Shown: one piece after another, positions 48,141 to 57,399 of the stretch | Layout of the letters: each line of letters opens with the position of its first letter | How positions within the stretch are numbered: position 1 is the stretch's first letter | NCBI GenBank assembly: GCA_025738555.1 | Contig: JAOVFP010000001.1 | Location: 1,674,001 to 1,738,000, forward strand | Length of the DNA stretch: 64,000 nt | From: Cyathus striatus | Taxonomy: Eukaryota; Basidiomycota; Agaricomycetes; Agaricales; Nidulariaceae | Direction of reading: 5' to 3' | The notes under the pieces: generated by a model | What the model was told of the DNA's origin: nothing | Database searches by the model: none | Seen by the model: only the letters and a program-made list of their open reading frames with translations | Translations under genes and position numbers: made by a program

Positions 48141-48505
48141 ACACAGAATAAAATAAAGAATCACATGAAACATTGACAACTGAATGGGCTAAAGAAAAGC
48201 CTAGAAAAGAGAGATGGTCTGAAGAAAAACAAATAATAGCTGAGAAAATATGTAGAGTTCTACAATTTTATGAATGGCAATCAGATTGGTGGATGAAAAG
48301 GATAGAAGAAAGACATGTCAGAGATTCAGCATCTCAGGAATCAGAAAAAAAGCCTTATGATTTTGCTAGGTGTATCACCACTATAATAGTCCCTAGCATA
48401 CCAAGAAGTCTTGAGACCAAAAGGAATTGGAGAGACTTGAAGAGGAAAATCACAATAATAAATCTGGATAGAATATGCCATAGCATACAAGAATATACAG
48501 TTTGA
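48140..48505 (+). pseudogene. C-terminal remnant of a KDZ-type transposon protein
   Basis: The frame reads ESHETLTTEWAKEKPRKERW, then SEEKQIIAEKICRVLQFYEW and QSDWWMKRIEER. A Trp-rich pattern of this kind (EW.K...R..RW.EE..LL.EEM.RV..F..W...WW) closes many KDZ-like proteins in Agaricomycetes, as I remember them. The frame ends at 48505. A stop (TAA near 48149) lies just upstream and no catalytic region is found. It is tail-to-tail with the NLR-type gene. Confidence 0.4.
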
Positions 48506-48599
48506 TTTATATCCTACATTACAACTAAACATTGTCACTTTATTAATACATCATAGCTTCACACTACTTCATTGCAGAAATAACTAACAATAAAATTCT

Positions 48600-50570
48600 T
48601 TGTCTCATCTCCAGAACTTGAATCTCCAGCTTCTCAGCATCTGTCCATTTCTCTTGATTTTTGTATGTAACTGCCAGGTTTTCCATACTTGTAAGGAAAT
48701 CAGGATGCTCTTTGCCAAGAATTATGGCTGTCATCTCCAGCACCTGAATCTGGAGCTTCTCTGCCTCTGTCCACTTCCCTTGATTCTGGTATGTGCTTGC
48801 TAGGTTTGCCATGCTTCTAAGGGTATCTGGATGCTCTTGACCAAGAATTCTGGTCCTCATTTCTAACACCTGAATCTTCAGCTTCTCTGCATCTGTCCAC
48901 TTCCCTTGATCCTGATATGTGCCTGCCAAGTTTGCCATGCTTCTAATAGTATCAGGATGCTCTTGACCAAGAATTTTGGTCCTCATCTCTAGCACCTGAA
49001 CCTCAAGCTTCTCTGCATCTGTCCACTTCCCTTGATTCCAGTATGTAACTGCCAGGTTTGCCATGCTTGTAAGAGTATCAGAATGCTCTAGACCAAGAAT
49101 TCTGGTCCTCATTTCTAACACCTGAATCTTCAGCTTCTCTGCATCTGTCCACTTCCCTTGATCCTGATATGTGCCTGCCAAGTTTGCCATGCTTCTAATA
49201 GTATCAGGATGCTCTTGACCAAGAATTCTGGTCCTCACCTCTAGCACCTGAATCTCAAGCTTCTCTGCATCTGTCCACTTCCCTTGATTCTGGTATGTCA
49301 CAGCCAGGTTTGCCATACTTGTAAGAGTATTGGGATGCTCTTGACCAAGAATTCTAGTTCTCATTTCTAGCACCTGAATCTTCAGCTTCTCTGCATCTGT
49401 CCACTTCCCTTGATTCTGGTATGTGCCTGCCAGGTTTGCCATGCTTGTAAGAGTATCAGGATGCTCTTGACCAAGAATTCTGGTCCTCACCTCTAGCACC
49501 TGAATCTCAAGCTTCTCTGCATCTGTCCACTTCCCTTGATTCTGGTATGTCACAGCCAGGTTTGCCATACTTGCAAGAGTATTGGGATGCTCTTGACCAA
49601 GAATTCTAGTTCTCATTTCTAGCACCTGAATCTTCAGCTTCTCTGCATCTGTCCACTTCCCTTGATTCTGGTATGTGCCTGCCAGGTTTGCCATGCTTCT
49701 AAGAGTATCTGGATGCTCTTGACCAAGAATTCTGGTCCTCATCTCCATCACCTGAACCTCAAGCTTCTCTGCATCTGTCCACTTCCCTTGATTCCAGTAT
49801 GTAACTGCCAGGTTTGCCATGCTTGTAAGAGTATCAGGATGCTCTTGACCAAGAATTCTGGTCCTCACCTCTAGCACCTGAACCTTAATATTCTCTGCAT
49901 CTGTCCACTTCCCTTGATTCTGGTATGTCACAGCCAGGTTTGCCATGCTTGTAAGGGTATCTGGATGCTCTTGACCAAGAATTCTGGTGTTCATCTCTAG
50001 CACATGAACTTCAAGCTTCTCTGCATCTGTCCATTTCCCTTGATTCCAGTATATGCCTGCCAAGTTTGCCATGCTTCTAAGAGTATCTGGATGCTCTTGA
50101 CCAAGAATTCTGGTCATCATTTCTAACACCTGAATCTTCAGCTTCTCTGCATCTGTCCACTTCCCTTGATCCTGATATGTGCCTGCCAAGTTTGCCATGC
50201 TTCTAAGAGTATCAGGATGCTCTTGACCAAGAATTCTGGTGCTCATCTCTAGCACCTGAATCTCAAGCTTCTCTGCATCTGTCCACTTCCCTTGATTCTG
50301 GTATGTCACAGCCAGGTTTGCCATACTTGTAAGGGTATCTGGATGCTCTTGACCAAGAATTCTGGTGCTCATCTCTAGCACCTGAATCTCAAGCTTCTCT
50401 GCATCTGTCCACTTCCCTTGATTCTGGTATGTCACAGCTAGGTTTCCCATGCTTGTAAGAGTATCTGGATGCTCTTGACCAAGAATTCTTGTCCTCATCT
50501 CCAGCACATGAATCTGCAGCTTCTCAGCATCTGTCCACTTCCCTTGATTCCAGTATGTGTTTGCAAGACT
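48600..50570 (-). repeat. 126-bp tandem repeat encoding 16 TPR units
   Basis: Sixteen units of 42 codons (NLA.TYQNQGKWTDAEKL, then .IQVLEMRTRILGQEHPDTL) are almost identical in DNA and protein, except the last, which is truncated. Units 8-9 and 10-11, and again 12 and 14, repeat as pairs: one type reads KLKIQVLEM, the other KLEIQVLEV. The array therefore has an 84-residue (252-bp) higher period, pointing to recent unequal exchange. Confidence 0.9.
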
Positions 50571-52333
50571 TTGTACTATAGATAGTATATTCTTGACCTT
50601 CTTTGAATTTGTACTATTATCTGGTTTCATTTTCTGCCTGCAAGAGCTTGCAATACTTTTTATTATAGATACTATATTCTTCAGTTCTGAAAATCTGTTG
50701 TATTTTCTATTCATATATATAATCTCTAAATTGTTCAAACTACTAGATATGTCCTTATACACAATTCCAAGTACTTTTAAATTCTGCTTTAAGATTTCCA
50801 ATCAATATGTTTCTTCAATGTTGTACTTTCCCCCATTTTTCAATACCATTGCCGATAATTTAAATATATCTTCATAATATGTTGCAGAATGGGATATGCT
50901 ATATTTTTTTTGATTCTGAAGAAAATGAGACAAAATAGAATTTTGGTATGTGTATTCATCAGTTGTGTCTTCATAAGATACTGAGCTTAAAATGAATCCT
51001 GTGGTATTAATCAACCAATGATTTGCTTCTGTTAATGATAATCTATCTTCACAACAAGATTGTACCAATGGATGCATGTTGTATGTTGTCTCACTACCTG
51101 TTCTCTTTATTAATGAAAATGACTGGAGCAATCCAATACTTTCATGAAATATCCAGCCATTCCACTCCCTGTTCTCATTCATGTTGAGAATTGAGCTATT
51201 CATAGTATGTAGATATGTAGGTGTAATGACATTTGTAAACTGTTCTACATTTTGAAAGTAAAACTTGACAGCTCGTTCAAACATTATTTGAGATATATTC
51301 TTGTAGTGCATAAATGCACATATATTGAGCACACTGATTGTGTATTGTGCCACAGCTGCCAATGATTTATCTTGTGTATTGTTACTCATTTCCAGTATTT
51401 TTTCAATTGAAATTTCCCATGTCTTATATACTGATTTGTTGTATTTTGATGATCCTTGATATTTAGAATCATTTAATAACTTTGGTCTATACTTGTTGTA
51501 AATTTCAATGAATTCATTTGGAGTGCACTGTGTCTGTGTAATGTATGCACCTGCCATATCAATTGCTAATGGTAGATGATATAAGTTGTTCACAATTTGT
51601 TGTGCCTCCTTTTCATGTATATGTGAAAGTCCAGTTGTTTTCAATAGCAACTCAATTGCAGTTGTTTCATTCATTTCAGCTACCTCCACTGAGTTATCAT
51701 GTGTAGCAATTCTTTTAAGTCCTGGATTTCTACTGGTGATAAGAATGTTTCCTGTATTTCCTGGAGGAAAGTACTTTTCAACCATTTCTGTGGAGTTGTC
51801 TGCATTATCAAAAATCATAAGCCATTTTGATGTAAGAGAAGAAATGTGGTTTAAAACCACAGCAGTTGAAAATTCAAATGCCTGAGTACCAGAACTTGCA
51901 AATTTTGTATAAATATCCTTCAGACTTTGAATAACTGTATCATCAGATGTTGTGTCAACCCAGAAGATATAAGAGAAACTGTAATTAATAGGTTATTACA
52001 ACAACAGCAAAGATCACAGGGAATACATACTATTCCACAGTTTGATCACAAAACTTTAAACAAATTTGTGTCTTTCCAATGCCTCCCATTCCATGTAGAA
52101 GAAACATTTTTCTTTCTGACTTATTCATAGTACTACTACCACAGAAATGTTCATGAAGCTTCTCAAGATAAATTTCTTGTCCCAGAAAGTTTGGTGATGT
52201 GCAAGCCATAGTGTTCTGAAATGCAGGAAGCAGGTTACTGTTTGGGTGATTTGTGATTATGTTAATAGTCTAGAAGTTATGAACAATTCAGAAGTATGAT
52301 CCATCAGTTGCAGTATGAAGATACCTGATTTTC

Positions 52334-54472
52334 CAGTAATTTACACTCCCCCAAGAGGTCTGTACGGATCTGTACGGATCCGCACGGATCCGTACGGAAT
52401 CCGCACGGAATCCGAAAATTCCGTACGGATCCGTGCGGATTCCGTGCGGATCCGTACAGACCCGTACAGACCTGTATAGATACCATACAGAATTTATATA
52501 GTAGCTATTATTATTATTAGAGGTGATTATTCTATATGGATTCCATACATATTCTGCATGGATTCTGTGTGGATTTATGCATTGCTGCCTTGTCACACAT
52601 GTCAAGTGTAACTCTAGGTGAAAAGTGTCACACTATACAAAATCCATGATACACTCAATATATAGTATCATTCTCAATGCATAGTATCACACTTAATGCA
52701 TAGTGTTATGCTTAATGTATAGTATCACACTCAACACTTAGTGTCACACTTAATGCAGAGTGTCACACTCATCACTTAGTGTTATGCTTAATGCATAGTG
52801 TCACACTCAATACTTAGTGTCATGCTTAATGTATAGTGTTATGTTTAATGTATAGTGTCACACTTAATGCATAGTGTCATGTTTAATGTATAGTGTGACA
52901 CTCAACACTTAGTGTCACGCTTAGTCACACTCAATGCTTAGTGTCACACTCAATGCTTAGTGTCACGCTTAATGCAGAGTGTCACACTCAATGCTTAGTG
53001 TCACACCCAATGCTTAGTGTGACACTCAACGCTTAGTGTGACACTCAACGCTTAGTGTGACACTCAACGCAGAGTGTCACGCTCAACGCTTAGTGTCACA
53101 CTCAATGCTTAGTGTCACACTCAACGCTTAGTGTCACACTCAACGCTTAGTGTCACACCCAATGCTTAGTGTGACACTCAACGCTTAGTGTGACACTCAA
53201 CGCTTAGTGTGACACTCAACGCTTAGTGTCACACTCAACGCTTAGTGTCACACTCAACGCTTAGTGTCACACCCAATGCTTAGTGTCACACTCAACACTT
53301 AGTGTCACACTCAACGCTTAGTGTCACACCCAACGCTTAGTGTCACACTCAACGCTTAGTGTCACACTCAACGCTTAGTGTCACACTCAATGCTTAGTGT
53401 CACACTCAATGCTTAGTGTCACACTCAACGCTTAGTGTCACACTCAACACCTAGTGTCACACTCAACGCCTAGTGTCACACTCAACGCTTAGTGTCACGC
53501 TTAGTCGCACTCAACACTTAGTGTCACCCTTAGTCACACTCAACACCTAGTGTCACGCTTATAGTGTCACATTTAACATATAGTGTCACACTCAACACCT
53601 AGTGTCACACTCAACACCTAGTATCACACTCAACACCTAGTGTCACGCTTATAGTGTCACATTTAACATATAGTGTCACACTCAACACCTAGTGTCACGT
53701 TTATAGTGTCACATTTAATGTATAGTATCACACTCAACACCTAGTGTCATGTTTATAGTGTCACATTTAATGTATAGTGTCACACTCAACACCTAGTGTC
53801 ACGTTTATAGTGTCACATTTAATGTATAGTATCACACTCAACACCTAGTGTCATGTTTATAGTGTCACATTTAATGTATAGTGTCACACTCAACACCTAG
53901 TGTCACGTTTATAGTGTCACATTTAATGTATAGTATCACACTCAACACCTAGTGTCACGTTTATAGTGTCACATTTAATGTATAGTATCACACTCAACAC
54001 CTAGTGTCACGTTTATAGTGTCACATTTAATGTATAGTATCACACTCAACACCTAGTGTCATGTTTATAGTGTCACATTTAATGTATAGTGTCACACTCA
54101 ACACCTAGTGTCACGCTTATAGTGTCACATTTAACGTATAGTGTCACACTCAACACCTAGTATCACACTCAACACCTAGTGTCATGCTTAATGCAGAGTG
54201 TCACATGCAAGGAAACAAGTATAATAAAATTCTGTACAGATTCTGTACAGAATCTGTACAGAATTTTCAGGTCTGTAATGCGGAATTCGAGGAATTCGCG
54301 TAATCCGTACGGAATTTTCGGAATCTGTGCGGAATCTGTACAGACCCAAAAAAACCTCTGCCAAAATGAAAAAAATCTGTACAGATTCCGCACGGACTCC
54401 GAAAATTCCGTACGGATTCCGCACGGAATCCGTGCGGATCCGTACAGAACACATGGCTAAGTGTAAAGAGCT
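52334..54472. mobile_element. Mutator-like non-autonomous element E (2.1 kb) in the NLR-type gene
   Basis: It is flanked by the exact 9-bp repeat CTGATTTTC (52325-52333 and 54473-54481). The left end is CAGTAATTTACACTCCCCC; the right end, read inward, is AGCTCTTTACACTTAGCC, matching elements B and C. The subterminal zones (52359-52480 and 54230-54450) are strings of palindromic ATCCGTRCGGAT words in opposite orientation. The inner 1.6 kb is a 19-bp tandem array. On the minus strand it lies directly after exon 1 of the NLR-type gene; frame read-through from exon 1 continues for 94 codons into the element and stops. Confidence 0.9.
52600..54210. repeat. 19-bp tandem array inside element E, with 52-bp higher-order unit
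   Basis: The basic unit is AGTGTCACACTCAACGCTT (19 bp), some 80 copies. The centre base of GTGTCACAC flips to G in blocks (about 53008-53070, 53170-53220). From about 53560 to 54160 a 52-bp compound unit (19+14+19, ending TTTAATGTATA) repeats about ten times. The variable site reads AACGCTT, AATGCTT or AACACTT, the three states expected from CpG loss on either strand. Confidence 0.92.
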
Positions 54473-54658
54473 CTGATTTTCTCCTCTTATGTCATACATT
54501 TCTGGTTGATTAACAACGAAGTGGCGAGAATTTGCAAAAAGCCCAGAAGTCATGTTGTTTATTAGTAAGTGAGTAATCCAAAGATTGATGTTTGGCTAGT
54601 GAAATTGATGGGTTGATAGTTTGATAAGGAAAGGAACTCCAACATTAAACACACAGGG

Positions 54659-54667
54659 TTTTATATA
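54659..54667 (-). promoter_or_regulatory. Putative TATA box of the NLR-type gene
   Basis: TATATAAAA on the minus strand, about 105 bp upstream of the exon 1 ATG at 54553. The position suits a fungal core promoter; this is inference from spacing and sequence. Confidence 0.45.
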
Positions 54668-54669
54668 CC

Positions 54670-56780
54670 TCGACAATCTATTTTTAACTAACTAGAAGGG
54701 AAGATGCGAATGAAACGCAGACGATCATGCACTATTTTTATCTATGGTAGCTGTGTCTGAAATGGACTTGTCCCTTTCTATTACAATTCTATCTGCACGA
54801 ATATAGTGGTAAGTTGACCTAATCCAAGCATCTTCGAAATCTGGCTTTGACAATCAAGGCGCACATGTGAAGTTAACGCAATGTGGTCTTCACTAATTTG
54901 AAAGCCCTTTGCGATGGGAGCGTCTTCAAGAACTTGCGGAAAGGATCTGGGGTTTAAGCATCGATATACGGAAAATGAACGGCATGCAATGGAATAATAA
55001 TGTCATGTACATATACGAAAAGTCATGGTTAAAATACATGATTTTCTTCATCTTCACTCCCGACGTTGTCCTCATCCCCAACCTCGTCCTGCAGCTCACT
55101 GTACCATAGAAACGGTATCACCATCCTATGCTGCACCGCCAATCACGTCCAACGACCCATCCCTCTCAACCTCTGGCAGCTCTCCATCAAGCAATGAAGC
55201 AATAGTGAGGTTTAGCGTGGAGGAATCCGTCGTGGAGCAGGACTGTGATGATCAAAAAAGATACCCTCCGTAAGGTAGCGGCGTTGCGAAAGCAGGGTAG
55301 AGCTGTAACGTAACGATACCGGCAGGCAACGAGAGGGTAGATGCGGTGATGGTGGGTTTCTGGAGCCGAGATATGGCTGAAGCTTTGCGAGCGGTAGAAC
55401 TTGACGTGGTCGAGTAGCATTGTAGCAGTATAGATATCGCCAGCGTGAAATGAGAGTGACAGTAGCCCAACAATTCCTCGGTTCAGTCCCCCCTTGGAAA
55501 CATGTTGAGGTCTCTCGTAGAGCAGGAGAGGCTCCAAGTAGCGACATGTCGACCCACAATTCACCACTGCCGCTAACAAGAGAGAAGATTACGCAGCCTC
55601 TGGGATAGCAACCTCATCCGCATCTCCCCCCCGCGCCATCCCCATCCTCTGCCCTATTCGTACCCCACGGCCTCATCCCCTACATCCCCTTCAACTCAAA
55701 TCACCTTCCCCAATGTCCACCCGAACCCCTACATCCGCCTCGCATCCGGCGTTCTCCTCCATATTGGTATATGCGACGTAGAGGTCTGGCGTAAAGCTGA
55801 CGATGCCTTCGCGAAGCGTTTTGATGACGTGATATGGTAGCGGTTTGAGAATAGCCCACTATGTATCGCTGCTAAGTAATGGGTGTCGGTTTGTGGTACT
55901 AGGAGCTGGTGGAACGAGTCGTCGACAAGACGTGGAGTTACGGTTTACCTGGTGTATCATGTGAGTTGACGTAGATATTTGGAGGAGGGGGCGCATGAAC
56001 CTATTTGTTCAACAAGGGGATGCGACTGTCTCTTCCTCCTTGTCAAATCTTCTAAATGGTGGGTAGAGACATGCCGACGCTGTTGACGACACCCGCCGCG
56101 TATGGCCGTTCAAAGAATCTGATAAGTATCAGCAACAGCTGTAGAACAGTGAATAGAACACACCTTTACTCGCCATCCTCCTCTCCTCCCAAAGAAAGCT
56201 CACTCCGTCCTTCCACTGCCGTCCTTCCATTCCTTCGTATCGTGACAATCTTTCGGTTCTCTCTTTCCTCGTGAGGTATCCCTTTGAGGAGTTACTTATT
56301 TATGTATCGAATGAATGAACAGCCTTGAACAGCACGAATTCATACATACCTTTTACAGGATTGTCGGAACGAGGCGAGCACAATCATCGACGCTGAGGTG
56401 AGTGGCTATGGTGAAGACTGCCAGGCGACACATGTGCAAGTTGTTGGATAGTGTGCCCAGGATATGTCGATGGCTATAGTACGAGATGGAAAAGGGAAAT
56501 ATGTGGAGAAGAGGGAAAAGTATGTCCAGGTACTAGATGAGACCCATGAGAGAGACTGACAGCAGTGAGAGTCTAGAGAGAGATCGCTGATGTTCCAAAA
56601 ACGTTTGACGTGGGAAGCCACGTGTGGTTACTTGTTCTTAGCCACGGACTTCCGGACTCCGATGAGCGTCTGATCCAACTGATCAAGAGCGTTTCCCAGT
56701 GGTATCAGTTACAAACGATGCACTTGATCTATTCATACTAATAGCGAGAAGCACGTACGTTATCGATTGCCAACTGCTCC
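54670..56780. other. No recognised gene; CpG-rich
   Basis: Several overlapping frames on both strands (55025-55273 plus, 55187-55579 minus, 56056-56274 plus) share the same DNA and have no motif. A plus-strand stretch at about 55690-55830 (PNPYIRLASGVLLHIGICDV) looks more protein-like but cannot be tied to exons or a family. Possibly a degraded intron-rich gene. Confidence 0.3.
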
Positions 56781-56789
56781 GTGGGTGGT

Positions 56790-57390
56790 ACTACAAGCTG
56801 CTCATCGATCTTGTATTTATATAGAAAAGCACCTGCTACCAGTAATATATCCACAATTCCTCATTTTACAGCACTAGTGTACACTGTACAGGCGAATGTG
56901 GGACTAAACGCTTACATAAAAGCATGCCCATTTCCGACAGGTCCCCTCCAAGATTGCTCCAAGATGGCGTGTGTGTTGATGTACAACAGTGTTGTATTCA
57001 CGAAGATTCGTGACTCAAATGAACGAGCGCCGACACCCATCCTAGGTGTACCCAAGGTGTACTACTAATCGAAGGCGAAGCTTCAAGAGTACTAGCACAG
57101 GAATCGATCTCACACTGGCATGTACATGTGATTTAATTGATTTACTCATGGCAGTCACTGTCAGTTTGTTAATATCCGCGTTATCGACGCCCATCTTACA
57201 CCCCATGCACCGGCTTATCGATCTTATATTTATAACTGGCGGACATAGAAGCGCCTATCTTAAATATAACCTCGTACAAAAATTCCCTTCAGTCTTGCAG
57301 GCGAATGTGGGATAGAGGTTGGATAGAGACATGCACATGCGGCTTCTATAGAATACTAACCACTGCGTCGATGACTCCAATATATTTCTT
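56790..57390. repeat. Dispersed repeat R1, copy 3, partly duplicated
   Basis: 57170-57315 matches 22890-23020 and 57340-57390 matches about 2375-2425. A shorter partial copy lies at 56810-56910; both copies here end in CAGGCGAATGTGGGA. The CpGs are retained. The frames 56781-57068 and 57046-57315 cover it but have no recognised motif. Confidence 0.5.
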
Positions 57391-57399
57391 CACATTACA

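Larger units (their letters stand above)
48564..54553 (-). pseudogene. NB-ARC/TPR NLR-type protein gene, interrupted by element E and one TGA
   Basis: Three exons can be joined: 54553-54473 (27 codons), 52215-52031 and 51978-48564, 1227 codons in one phase. Introns are 52324-52216 (GTATCT...TTTCAG) and 52030-51979 (GTATGT...TTACAG). The short first exon (SRHFVVNQPEMYDIRGENQ) is followed by PNFLGQEIYLEKL and the P-loop GMGGIGKT (residues 69-76). Walker B is LMIFDNAD (142-149), then ILITSR (167-172), HLPLAIDMAG (about 223-232) and MHPLVQS (about 390-396), the NB-ARC order. Sixteen 42-residue TPRs close the protein. Expected role: nucleotide-switch sensor in self/non-self recognition. Defects: a 2.1-kb element at the exon 1 end and a TGA at codon 481 (50804-50802), where CGA is likely ancestral. 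Confidence 0.85.

Noticed and set aside
51978..52209. NLR-type gene starting at the ATG at 52209
   Set aside because: An acceptor (CATTTCAG) lies six bases upstream, and a first exon with a matching donor is present at 54553-54473 once element E is taken into account, so the upstream start is preferred.
52600..54210. Possible CRISPR array (many short direct repeats)
   Set aside because: Units abut with no unique spacers, the repeat is 19 bp, and the host is eukaryotic. It is a satellite within a transposable element.
55187..55579. Three overlapping minus frames (130, 115 and 73 codons) as genes
   Set aside because: All three frames are open over the same GC-rich stretch, with no motif and no support for one over the others.
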